Below, piece after piece: positions 23,794 to 33,958 of a DNA stretch of 64,000 nt. Each line of letters opens with the position of its first letter. Position 1 is the stretch's first letter. The notes under the pieces are model-generated. The model was not told the DNA's origin, did not search any database, and saw only the letters and a program-made list of their open reading frames with translations. Location: positions 434,001 through 498,000 of the forward strand of contig JADNRY010000014.1 of the NCBI GenBank assembly GCA_015501585.1, written 5' to 3'. The stretch is from Rhodocollybia butyracea. Lineage: Eukaryota > Basidiomycota > Agaricomycetes > Agaricales > Omphalotaceae. Position numbers and translations under genes: made by a program.

Positions 23794-24458
23794 TATATGT
23801 ACGGTGCTCATCGTTCAGGCTGAAATGGAAGAATGTTGTTGACTTATTAGTGAGAAGTATGTCAAGAAACGCCGAGAAAAGCCTGAGAGATGCCCACTAT
23901 TTTAGCATCTTTCCTTCTTCCTGTGAAGCTGCGTTCAAAGTCAGTCTTGCCACCACAACTACGACTGAGGTGTAAGAGTCCCTGGGTCCATCTTTGGTCA
24001 CTTGATCATTCATGTAGAGCAAACTTGGCTGGTGACACTCGGCTGAATTTTAGGTAAAGGAACTTGCTCTAACTTGCTCGTGTAGCCTTAGCACTTGATT
24101 AAGAAAATGATTAAACATTGACTAGGCTGCTGTCTTTCCCGTTGACCTATCCAGGCTCAGGACTACAGATCGGGGTCAATTACATGCATCACAAGCGAAG
24201 GCCGAGTACGAATCACTTTGAATTTCTGCTAACGCACCCGATGATCAAGACTCGCAACAACCTGCCATATAGGCATTGGAAGAAATAAGTATCGAAAATA
24301 ACGCTTCACCACGACGTAACACAATACCAACTTTTCATACCGACGGCTGTTACCACGAGGTACATTTCCCATCTTGCTCTCTTCTTTGTCTTACCCTCAC
24401 CATCCAACTTAGATCTGGCGGATGTACGGAAAACTCAAAGTGGACTGCCAAAGAAATA
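23794..24458. other. Intergenic, no gene seen
   Basis: Scattered short frames only. No repeats or motifs that I could support. Confidence 0.35.
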
Positions 24459-24894
24459 CTATCGTATCGCTGGAGCTTCAACAAACATATCTCCATCTCC
24501 TCGTCCTGTCTCTGACGTACCGCCAATCAGAGCGTCAAACACCCTGTCACCAAGACGGATAACTCCTCGATGCGATTGAGACGTACCTTGAGTTGGATTA
24601 GCAACAAGGCCTATTGCATTTGCCACTGTAGAGGATATCCAATAAATAGATTAATCGAGTCGGGGGAGAGAAGAGGATGCATACCGATATCGGGTGTGGT
24701 TTAGTTATTCAGGGCAGAGGTTGCATTATGATATGGTTCAGAGGATTGCTATGGAGGCTGTGGAAATCGAAGGAGTTTTTGACCAGTCGGTTTTCGTATC
24801 ACTGCATTAGCCTGAGATTACCAGGGGGAGGATGTCCGAGAGTATACGTACCGGTTGAACATGGTGTAGAATAGAAAGAGAAAGGGGATGCCAT
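24459..24894 (-). CDS. Possible small two-exon gene, unknown
   Basis: Weak call. An exon 24852-24894 starts MASPFSFYSTPCST and ends at a GTACGT donor. A second open exon at 24459-24625 follows a CTACAG acceptor and reads VANAIGLVANPTQGTSQ, then GVIRLGDRVFDALIGG, before a TAG. The frames join in phase, but the intron (226 nt) is long for this window and there is no family match. It could be a decayed gene or chance. Confidence 0.28.
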
Positions 24895-25209
24895 GATCCT
24901 TCGTCATCGCTGCCCTTAAGCATCCCGGGAGGTCACCAAGTATATGGTGAAAACGTTTCATCAGCTGGTCCATGTAGTGAAATCGATGTTCTAGAAGTTT
25001 GCGAGCGGAGAGACCTATAAGGTGCTATTACCTGGCGTTCACTGTTAACTTTGCGTCGCAGTTTCTACTAGTTTTTGTAGTGCAATGTGTTCAGAGCTGA
25101 GTGAGAACAGTCAGAAGCTTGCGAGATAGCTTCGAATAGTTGCAGCTGGCTTTGGAGTTAATATCCTTGACACTAATCTTGTGTAACGTGACAATTTCTT
25201 CCACCGTTC

Positions 25210-26335
25210 ATCGTGTTGGTTCTCTAGTTTTTGGTGGACCGCCTTCTCCGAGGACGACGGCAATAGACAATAGGACCCTCGTTGCCTGATCTTCTAGTGG
25301 CAGCCTTCTTTTCCAGGAGTTTGTTACTTTTATGTAATTTGTGAAGGCCATGGCCATGCGTAGTAGTTGAACGAGTGAGGAGGAAAGTGGCGGACCGGAC
25401 CGATCGTCCCTAAAACCATGCCGACCAATTCTCTTCATAAACCACAGCCAAGTCTGAACCTCGCTTCCCCGTCGTTGAATAGTACCGCAACAGCTTCAAC
25501 ATATCCCTTATATCTAGAACCATCTGTGAAGACTTGTACTTCAGCGCTTCAGCCTCAGCCTGCCACTAGTTTCAACGCCTCGTTCTTATCGTCACAAATC
25601 AATTGTTAGGCCAGAACCCCAATTCGCTTCGTAGTGGACTGCCTTTCGCTTTTCAATAGTCTTACTAGGTCTCAAACCGTAAGGTCATGAAGGCGGGACC
25701 GACCAGCTGCACGTGCTTAGAGAGCGGGTAGTGTGGTAAGCCTTCGTTGCGATCTCTAATGGCGTTGAAGGTAGTGCCGCATAAATGTCAAGAGTATCAG
25801 TAGCCTTGCGCCCGTGATCAAACATGCTGCCGTTGTACAAATTTGAGACGCCTAGTTACTGCCATCGCTTTGCCTTTCTTCCGAGTCTGTGGGACCAGCG
25901 CAGTATAGAGATTAGTGGTAGAGTTGTCGGACATAGTTCGCTTCCATTCCACTCCTGTTGTTCGCCAGTCTCCGAAAATGTATCAGCCATCCATGCCCTC
26001 TCTTGACTATCACCGCATGCCAACGCTGTCCAGTAGGGTTTCGATAACTTTTGAGGATCGTGGACGCCAGCCTTAGTAACACTCAGGAGATTGATACAGA
26101 TCATTACAATTACTGACGACTTCCCTTCGATGCAATGCTTTCCTTCAGAACACAGGAATACACTGTTTTCTTGCAATGCACGGGTATCCCTGGGGTCTGC
26201 ACCAAGCCCTGAACTCACCACGGCTCACCAGCTAGCCTTTGAATTGTATACGCAGCCTCCATTCCAGAACTGTATCCACAAACTCTGTCCAGTGACGGTG
26301 ATGCTCTTCAAACATCCGTGCTTGGGGTCTTGCTA
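25210..26335 (-). mobile_element. Decayed non-LTR retrotransposon (LINE-like), RNase H region
   Basis: On the minus strand several frames carry pieces of a fungal Tad/LINE-type second ORF. Near 25530-25470 there is VQVFTDGSRYKG followed by VEAVAVLFNDGEAR, matching the FTDGS...AAAVLF start of the RNase H domain. Upstream, around 25790-25730, the string KATDTLDIYAALPSTPLEI resembles the segment between reverse transcriptase and RNase H. Reading frames are broken by stops and indels throughout, so it is an old relic. Ends are not defined. Confidence 0.45.
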
Positions 26336-26663
26336 AGTTTGTTCACGATGCGATCCAAATTTGGTCTCAATCTCTATCTAATTGTAATCTTGTCGTTCGG
26401 ATGGGGGTTTGCGGGACGGGCTATCAAGGTGGGAAGGTACTAAAACCCTTCAGGTGAATGCTGCAAAGGTTACATAGCTTATTTGACAGTAAATCAAGAT
26501 TAAACCGGATTAATTAACAGCAGAGATACGACGGGGAAGTATAAGATTTCAGTTGCGCTACAATAATATCAATATGGAGAACTTGCGATCCTCATTCATG
26601 ACACGGAATACTATATCAACTGTTCAGAATAAGCAGGAAAATCAAGAAGGTTTGAGCTGGCAA
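26336..26663. other. Intergenic flank of factor copy 2
   Basis: From about 26520 the sequence aligns with the 3' flank of the intact factor (about 33830 onward). The duplication therefore includes DNA beyond the stop codon. Confidence 0.45.
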
Positions 26664-29600
26664 TCAATACAGAGGTACCTGTTGTGCAGCATGAAAGATT
26701 CCATATGACGAGTCGTTGGCAGTGGCAATGGCAATGGGCGCATAGTGGCTGGTGCCATATGACGAGGGCGTAGGTGGACCCGGCGCATTGGAATTACTCG
26801 AGGGCGAAGAAGGGTCCGACCAAGAGAATCTGTGAAACGCGTCAAGTGAAGATATAGAGGCTATAGAAGAAATCGACTAACCCAGGCATCATCATGTTCT
26901 GCCACCATGCGGGATTCTTCAGCGCCTGCATCGTCGCGAGTGGTATTTCTTCCTCCCCTACCGCATTACCATCCGAACCAACTAAATTCGAATCCCCAAA
27001 TTGATCGATCATGTTGTGCATCTGTTGTGGCGGAGAAGGCAAGGCCTGTAGACGACCTACGGTCGCCCCGTCCCGACGATGTTTAGATAGTAGGCCGGCA
27101 AGGAACCGAGCGTGGAGCTTTGGCGTGTGTCTATCGTCAACGGCAATAGCACTAAAAGTCTGGACACTAGTAGTTCATAACATATTATGATAAATAACGT
27201 GTATTGACTCACCTGAATCAACCGACTGATAAGGTCAAAGATGTCATTCTCTTCTTCCTTGAGGAGAAGGTGCGCAAATTCGGGACGGAGCAGCTGAAAG
27301 AAGAGGTTGAGTATCGAGAAAGCCTAAAGGCACATATGGAGGAGATGATACCTTCGTCAAGAACGCTGAGGCAAACGACGCGAAAATGAAATGACCTAGG
27401 ATTCATACTCAGGCTAGGCATTGATATCATTCAGTAATGAAAGTTTTCATACCATCCGACGAAGATCGCATGTAGCCACTGGGTGCCAAATTTTCGATCA
27501 TGATACGTACCACCGTTTTCGCAGCTTCAAGGCACTATTCAAGAACAGCTCAGTACACACAACGGGCCGGGGAACAACAGCAAACCTTGTTGAAGAATAT
27601 ATCATCTCCTGGCTTTAGACCGCGCTGGTAAGCTTGTTGAAACCCGAACGAAAACATCACGAGACGAGAGTATCCAACAAGACTATAGACATGGATTGCA
27701 TGATGAACGCGGGTTTTAAAGATAGAAACTTACAAGGGAAGCAGAAGACATCGAAACGCCGATCCACAGTCTGAAATCTATATCAGTCATTCTAACTCGG
27801 AGAGAAAAGGTCGTATGCCCTACTGACCACCCGGCTGCTGGGCATCATTGAATCGCTTTTCCCACTCTTCATGGAATTCCGTTAAGTACGCATCGTGCTT
27901 CAAAGTGACGCTGCGGATTTCAACGCGCTGAGATTTAATGAGCGCACGATGTTGAAAGAAAGAACAAACGATGAACCTTGTTCGACCCACTTATGCTGTT
28001 CAAAAGTGTGAATAATTACATTGTCATTTTCTTGCAAGTTGTATCATACGATTTCTCGCAAGTTCAAATAAGTGTCAATTTCTCGCAAGTTCAATCATCC
28101 AATTTTTCACAAGTTGTATTCAAGTTTACTTTATTTCTCGCAAGTTCGGCTAAGTGTCTATTTCTCGCAAGTTCTGACATTGGTCAATTTCTCGCAAGTT
28201 AGTTTTCAGGGCCGGTTAGTTATGTAACTTACCATATCTGGTAGAGCCAGGTCTCGACTCTGTCATGTGACTAGTGAGCAACGACACATGACAGTAGGAC
28301 CGTGACCTCGGGTATTTCGGCTATCCTGCTTGATCGAACGGCTGAGCGAGCCGTGTAATCATATCGTATCATATCATATCATATCTCATCTTCAGGCATA
28401 TCTGATCTGGAGGATAAGATATACGTGAGAATCTAGTTATCAGCCTACGGCTAAGCGCCCACCATTGAATCTAATCATCTTCTTGATCGTCTTCGCAAGT
28501 TTGCTGGCATGGATAGCCAAAACCGGCCTTGATGGCCTATGAGATTGAAATGTGAGGCGTATGGTTACATGTACAAGTAGATACTATGGTAAGAAAAGGA
28601 GTGAACATTGGCAGTAAGGGGTTTTTGCTCAAGTCAAGCTCAAGTTTTGCTTGTACAAACTGGTGATAAAAAGAGAAAAACTGCCAGCTCAAAATGTCCT
28701 TAAGCTGTGTCACTTGGCAACTGAATGAATGCTTGCCAGAGTCTCAGTTGCACCAGAGGAACTTGACCACTTGCCAGCGGGATAGCCGTCGGCCGATCGG
28801 TGATCACCCGAGGTCACGGTCATATTGTCATGTCACTAGTCACATGACAGAGTCGAGACCTGGCTCTACCAGATATGGTAAGTTACATAACTAACCGGCC
28901 CTGAAAACTAACATTGACCAATGTCAGAACTTGCGAGAAATAGACACTTAGCCGAACTTGCGAGAAATAAAGTAAACTTGAATACAACTTGTGAAAAATT
29001 GGATGATTGAACTTGCGAGAAATTGACACTTATTTGAACTTGCGAGAAATTGTATGATACAACTTGCAAGAAAATGACAATGTAATTATTCACACTTTTG
29101 AACAGCATAGCAGAGTTAGCCAATCGTTGAAAATTCCAAAAGGAGATACTTCCTAATCTTCCTTAATGGTTGAGGGTTTTCCAAAATGTGCAGCTATCGC
29201 GCGATCCATGTTGCAGCAGAGTATCCAAACTCTTGTTCTGTCCAACATTTCCAGCTCTTGCTTTTCGTTCTGTGGTTTCGCCGCTTCGGCCTGGTGGAGG
29301 TTCAAGTCTGTAGCGATCCTATGAACAAACAAAATTGAGGATAACTTATTTACTGCGTCTGAAAAAAGTCCCCTACCTGATGGCAAGTCTAGTATATAGC
29401 CAGCTACGATCCTCCTCCCAGCGTTTTGCCGGTACCGCGTACAAGCTCATCAAGATATATGCTTGGCATAATTCCACCGTCTTACAGCCGTCGGTGAGGG
29501 CATTCGCAGCCGAATGCTTGGCAAAGTGCATCGCGGTTGAATAAATTTCAGATTTTTCGGTGTAATACCGAGACAAGATACCACAAACTGGAAGTTGAAT

Positions 29601-30035
29601 ATATTACATCGCCGATAGAATAGGAATTTGAACAACGGACCGACGGTGAACAAGAATGGACACCTAGTAGCTGTTGTGGCTGGTGTGTGTAGTACAGGAT
29701 TCAATAGGGAGACAAAGGGCTTTAATCTCGAATGAGCCTACAAACAGATTTGTCTCTGAAGATGACTTGCATTGATGCACTCGTAAAATCTATTAATTCA
29801 CAGGTCAATCGACATCGGTAACAGTCACAGAAATACGGAGCCTACTTACATTTCAAATAATTTATCAACATCGTCCAGAGTGACCAAGCCGTGGGCTAAA
29901 ATATCAGGTGGACTGTGCTGTTTGGTTGATGTTGCTCTAATATCTAGGTCTGGGGCAGGCGACGGCCCTGGTACACTCTTTTAATCCGGAAGCTACATTA
30001 ACCAGGCAAAGTTGACTTGCCTGTCAAAAGATATG
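26664..30035 (-). pseudogene. Truncated copy 2 of the Zn2Cys6 factor (C-terminal half)
   Basis: Segmental duplicate of the gene at 33.96-38.37 kb covering only the fungal_trans half and the 3' end. Shared features: the final exon reading FSWSDPSSPSSNSNA and ending HAAQQVPLY then TGA (26664), WWQNMMMPGL, the RWEEDRSWLYT and ATDLNLHQ blocks near 29300-29450, and even the GC-AG intron donor (GCAAGT, 29765-29770). The Zn cluster and coiled coil are missing. A deletion of about 200 bp removes most of the Pro/Gln-rich stretch at about 27000, and a TIR element interrupts it at 27992-29109. The 5' break at about 30035 falls inside the tail of the neighbouring kinase gene. Without a DNA-binding domain it is non-functional as an activator, though a truncated product cannot be excluded. 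Confidence 0.8.
27992..29109. mobile_element. TIR transposon (non-autonomous) with subterminal repeat arrays
   Basis: About 1,118 bp. The ends are inverted repeats starting TATGCTGTTCAAAAGTGTGA, nearly identical for about 300 bp (27992-28290 and about 28800-29109). Inside each arm is an array of a 14-bp unit, consensus ATTTCTCGCAAGTT, spaced by 8-20 bp: seven units in the left arm and six in the right, which lacks the innermost one. The centre is non-coding with an ATCAT microsatellite near 28355. The open frames in the arms are only mirror images of the repeats. Comparison with copy 3 places it inside factor copy 2 between ACCCACT and GCAGAGTT; about 200 bp of host sequence are missing there and no target duplication is visible. 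No transposase, so mobilised in trans. Confidence 0.8.
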
Positions 30036-30637
30036 TCTCACTAGAGGCATCTTCATTAGCTCTTCTTGAATAGTGTTTATGCAGCTCATAGGCAAAGTCC
30101 TGAATACTAGGTCTTCTATCTGAATCCTCCCAGCATTCTTTCACCACTCCCCATACTTCATCGGAAAATCTCCGTGCAGGACAAGAAGGATGAAATCCAT
30201 TCATTACATGGGAGATTACAGCAACATCACTTGAGATTTCGGAGAAAGGAAGTACACCAGTAATAATCTTTAGCAAGGTCAATCAAAACTTATGGTTGTA
30301 TCTGAGTTTCTAAAAGAACGTGACATACCTCAAGAATAGTGCAGCCAAGCGCATACATATCTGTGGACGTGGATGGCTTGGAGTAACGTGGATAAAATAA
30401 CTCCGGAGCCATCCATCTGGTACTTCCGCGAGAATCTCCCGTTGAAGAGGAGAAGCTTTGTAGCACAGTTGTTGTTAGACCAAAATCAGCAAGATAACAA
30501 CGCCCGAGCTCCGATACTAAGATATTAGACTGACTGAAGGTTTCAAAAAAGATGATGTTCGTAGAATGAAGGAACGCATGCGTTTCAAATCACCATGGAC
30601 AACTGCTGGCTTTTGTGTGTGCAAGTATTTGAGCCCT

Positions 30638-30642
30638 TCGAG
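30638..30642. repeat. Target-site duplication TCGAG, left copy
   Basis: Five bases TCGAG immediately before the first LTR; the identical TCGAG follows the second LTR at 32126-32130. Confidence 0.9.
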
Positions 30643-30794
30643 TGTAACGCCTACGGCATGTTCATTGCCGTTAGCGCCGATATTACATAATTAGTTCACT
30701 CTTATCCTCGTACCACATACTCGTTTCGGTCTATTTCTCTAATAGAACGAGATCTTGCTCATGGTCTGAGGCATTAAGAGTCAGGGCTCTTACA
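30643..30794 (+). repeat. Left LTR, 152 bp
   Basis: Begins TGTAACGCC and ends CTCTTACA (TG...CA termini). Identical in length to the right LTR with four mismatches, all CpG in this copy. Confidence 0.9.
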
Positions 30795-30837
30795 CTTTTT
30801 TGAGCAATCTTGTCCTGAATAGGACTATTACAGCAAT

Positions 30838-31878
30838 ATGACCACACAACAGCACAACTCAAGCCATGACTCTGTCATGGCTCTGGCTTACTCTTTTCTT
30901 TCTCAAATCCTTTCCATGTTCCCTCATGATCCTCTCTCACACATCTCTGGGATCCTGGACTTCTCCTCCCAGGGAATTCAACAGCTGCTAGTCAACTTTA
31001 AGCAGCTCTGGGAACAACATGGTCTTTCAGTGGCTGGTAGGGATTTGGCAGAGGCAGTGGTGCAGGATTCAACATTAAGATGTTGCTGGGCAGTGAAGGA
31101 AGAAGGTTTCCAGGCAGAGGTCTGTTTTCAGATGATAGAGTCTATTAAGAGACTGGGAGAAGAGTTTGGGATGGAACTGTCCAAATCTCAAACACCACCT
31201 CCTGCTCCAAGTTCTCCATCACCTTTGACCGCTCCTACTGCCTCATCACCGACTCCCACGCTCGCTTCAAACACATTGAACCCATCGAAATCGTCTCCGA
31301 GTCCACATGCTCTGACATTGGTTTCACCCTCCAAACCCACTTCCCCTTCATTTCGACTCCAACCAACCTCAGAGTTTGCATGGGAGGTGGCTGAACTGCG
31401 GAAAGCAGGCCGGAAACTCGAAGTATTCATGGATGAACATGTCATGGGGCTCGAACACACAGCTGGCACACCGCCAGCTCGTGTTCATCTCTCAAACACT
31501 CTAACCGAGTGTACACCTGTGCCTTATGTTGCCCCTGTGACTGCTGTTCCACCAACAGGCCTTTGTAAACATGTCAAACACAATGTGTATGGTGCGTTTG
31601 GTTCGCTCTTGCTTCGTTCAAGTCGTTGCCCATCCCAATCTGGTACACTCATGCCATCACCCTCACCCACTGAAACTCCCCATCACCATATTTGTGCTCC
31701 CAATCAATGCTCCCATTCATGGCGCTGGAGATCTACTGTCTCCAATGTGCCACCACCATCTCAATCTGGACTTAGTGTCAGCATCCAGAGAATCCGGCAA
31801 TTTTCACAGGACACTTTCTCTTCTTCTGCACTTATGGAAATTGCCAGCATACTACATTGTATGTTACCTATTAGATGA
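30838..31878 (+). CDS. Unknown 346-aa ORF inside the LTR element
   Basis: Single uninterrupted ORF filling most of the element interior; ATG 44 bases after the left LTR. Residues 1-115 look helical and partly amphipathic (SFLSQILSMFPHDPLSHISG, LLVNFKQLWEQHGLSVAG, MIESIKRLGEEFGMEL). Residues about 118-180 are Pro/Ser/Thr-rich and disordered. A short helical piece follows (FAWEVAELRKAGRKLEVFMD). The C-terminal 130 residues contain scattered Cys and His (LCKHVKHNVYG, CAPNQCSHSW) but no CCHC knuckle that I can align. The layout (helical N-terminus, disordered linker, Cys/His tail) is loosely Gag-like, which would fit an element that makes its own particle protein and borrows Pol. That is inference; it is not recognised. 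Confidence 0.6.
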   Translation: MTTQQHNSSHDSVMALAYSFLSQILSMFPHDPLSHISGILDFSSQGIQQLLVNFKQLWEQHGLSVAGRDLAEAVVQDSTLRCCWAVKEEGFQAEVCFQMIESIKRLGEEFGMELSKSQTPPPAPSSPSPLTAPTASSPTPTLASNTLNPSKSSPSPHALTLVSPSKPTSPSFRLQPTSEFAWEVAELRKAGRKLEVFMDEHVMGLEHTAGTPPARVHLSNTLTECTPVPYVAPVTAVPPTGLCKHVKHNVYGAFGSLLLRSSRCPSQSGTLMPSPSPTETPHHHICAPNQCSHSWRWRSTVSNVPPPSQSGLSVSIQRIRQFSQDTFSSSALMEIASILHCMLPIR

Positions 31879-31973
31879 CTGTATGTTTCTCTTTGTTATG
31901 TTTTCCCTTTTCCATCTTTCTCTTTTGTTTTTTTTTGGGTAAGATGGACCTGTGGGGTCAATCTAGGGGCATG

Positions 31974-32125
31974 TGTAACGCCTATGGCATGTTCATTGCC
32001 ATTAGCGCCGATATTACATAATTAGTTCACTCTTATCCTCATACCACATACTCGTTTTGGTCTATTTCTCTAATAGAACGAGATCTTGCTCATGGTCTGA
32101 GGCATTAAGAGTCAGGGCTCTTACA
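31974..32125 (+). repeat. Right LTR, 152 bp
   Basis: Same length as the left LTR. The four differences are CpG in the left copy and TpG or CpA here. Confidence 0.9.
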
Positions 32126-32130
32126 TCGAG
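32126..32130. repeat. Target-site duplication TCGAG, right copy
   Basis: Matches 30638-30642 exactly. Confidence 0.9.
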
Positions 32131-33111
32131 AATGTCCTGTACCTATGGTATAAGTTTGGTAAGTTACGAGGAGACATGCAAACCAGGTGGTTGAAAACAA
32201 TATCACGTCTTACGATTTCTACTTTGTCCACGTCAGGATGTGTGTCTAAATAATCACCAACATTGCCATAACTACACCATGGTGAAACCAAACAGAAGCG
32301 TTCAGGGAAAAGATCCATGCTTATTCCAAGAAATGGAAGGATATTCGGATGGGCCAGCTGACTCCAGACCAGTGCTTCTTGAGAAAAATCCTAGACCATA
32401 CTAGATGAGTATGGATTCAATAACAAGAGCTATAGTGGCAAACCTTAAACAGTTGCTTCCTGGATGCCTTCGTAGCGAAGACACGAAGAACCTTGAGGCA
32501 TAGGGGGTCTCCGTTTGCCGCTTGCCCTTTCCAGATGTCCTACAGAATTGATCGGATGTGATAAAACAATCAGAGAACCGACTAGCAGTAAAGGCCCTAC
32601 CGCGTAGCCGCCGCCCCATATTGGAAAGTCTCCCTCTTTTATAAGATCCCGAAGACAAAGCACAGATGGTAGCATCTCAGACTCACATACAATGCGGCGG
32701 ATGCATCTAGTCAATCTTGATTTATTATCTCCTGCTACTGAAAGTCTTATTTCCTGTTCCTCTAGTCAGGTTTAAGATGGGACTGTCAAATGAACCAAGG
32801 CGCACCGAGTAGAGCAAATCAAGAAGAATTCCAACGCGAGATGGTGTATTCCAAGCCGGGTGATCACAAGGGTTTTCACTGTCAATAACATTATCCCAGA
32901 ATGAGACATCGCTAAGGCTGACAGTAAATTTCACATTGGTATCACTGGCCACTGTAATAGTCCATACACCAGAGCTTCGTGAACGGGTGAAATTTGCTTG
33001 CAATCCATCGACAGTAGTTGTGAAAGCAGTGTATAGGCCTTCATTGATATCGATATCTGTATCGATTCCAACTTTGTTGCTAGACACGTTGTCTCCCAAA
33101 AGACTTTTCAT

Positions 33112-33958
33112 GGTACGAGGTCGGAATAGAGGCTCATTGACTATGATACTATATTAAAGGGCCTGCTTTCATAGCTGCGCCAATCAGGATTCTGGAAGTA
33201 GGCCTTACAGCCGTTTCGACTCGATTGATCGACATATTGATTCATAATGATATTGATTGCTAGTTGTCATGATATACTATTATCTACGCAGATCAATCAT
33301 GAATGCTGAGTAGGCAACAGTAGGCAATTGTTCGAAAGTTGGAGCGAATAGCTAGTAAGCAGTAGTAGTAGTAGTACTCGGCTCCACAGCCCACGGGGAA
33401 CAGCCGGACTCTAAGAAGAGAAGCAGCGAGCTCGACCCACAAAGGGAAGGTGGACCACCAGGAGGAAGTAGTAAGTAGGTGATATAAGGGTATCGTTCAA
33501 AATCTCCAGAATCCAAACCGCCCAATAAGCACTGATAATCTTCTCCCCATCGGCAACAAATCGCTTCCAGTGGAAAATCATCTCGTGGACAAACTTAGTA
33601 GCAGGGAACACAAGAACCACATGGTCCCAATAGAAAATGGAAAGTTTCAAGATATAGTGATGAACAGTGAACGAAGTGGCAGTGGAAGGTTATTATGAAC
33701 ATAGCTTATTTGATGGTTGCTTCAGGAAGGAAAGGAAGGAAGAAAAAAACCGGAGAGTAAACCTGATCAACAACAGAGATAACAATGTTGAGCGTCAAAA
33801 ACAAGCTATTTTGATAGATAGGTCGGACAAGTACAAGATTTCAGATGCGCTACAATGATATCAATATGGCAGACTTCGATCCTAAAATATTTAGGAGACG
33901 GAATACTATAACAACAGTTCAGAAAAGCATGGAAAATCAAGAAGATTTGAGCTGATAA
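33112..33958. other. Intergenic with a TAG/AGT microsatellite
   Basis: Presumed promoter of the kinase and 3' flank of the Zn2Cys6 gene. A short AGT repeat lies at about 33362-33380. The DNA from about 33830 recurs at the 3' side of factor copy 2. Confidence 0.4.

Larger units (their letters stand above)
30643..32125 (+). mobile_element. Compact LTR element, 1,483 bp, single unknown ORF
   Basis: Two direct 152-bp LTRs (30643-30794 and 31974-32125) with TG...CA ends, flanked by a perfect 5-bp duplication TCGAG. A short purine run (AGGGGCA) precedes the right LTR, as a polypurine tract would. No standard tRNA primer-binding site is obvious after the left LTR. The 1.18-kb interior has one ORF (30838-31878) that is not reverse transcriptase, integrase or protease. 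The size is between a TRIM and a small LARD, so it must be moved by enzymes from another element. Inserted in the catalytic-loop exon of the kinase gene on the opposite strand. Confidence 0.88.
29998..33111 (-). pseudogene. Protein kinase gene disrupted by an LTR element
   Basis: Minus-strand kinase of the tyrosine-kinase-like type expanded in mushrooms. In order: an N-terminal region from 33111, LTRCIRRIVCESEMLPSVL, GDFPIWGGGYADIWKGQA (glycine loop), LCLKVLRVF (catalytic Lys), NVGDYLDTHPDVDKVE, then after an intron DILEGLKYLHTQKPAVVHGD followed by LKR (catalytic loop with HGD in place of HRD), LADFGLTTT, GSTRWMAPELFYP, and SDEVWGVVKECWEDSDRRPS. The LTR element at 30643-32125 lies between DI and LEGLKY, seven codons before the LHTQ of the catalytic-loop exon. 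Removing it and one TCGAG copy restores a continuous frame, so the insertion is the break. The last residues (ETYLLTGKSTLPG) derive from the junction with factor copy 2. Confidence 0.85.

Noticed and set aside
24276..24515. Plus-strand 79-aa frame
   Set aside because: No motif; lies partly antisense to a weak minus-strand candidate.
27996..28202. Regular repeats considered as a CRISPR array
   Set aside because: Eukaryotic context, 14-bp units with variable short spacers, mirrored in a TIR; not CRISPR.
27978..29123. Two similar 71-74-aa ORFs with FSQVQ-type repeats on opposite strands
   Set aside because: They are translations of the inverted 14-bp DNA arrays in the TIR arms, not proteins.
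32725..33111. 128-aa minus-strand frame as a separate gene
   Set aside because: Better explained as the N-terminal exon of the disrupted kinase, continuing in phase through a short intron.
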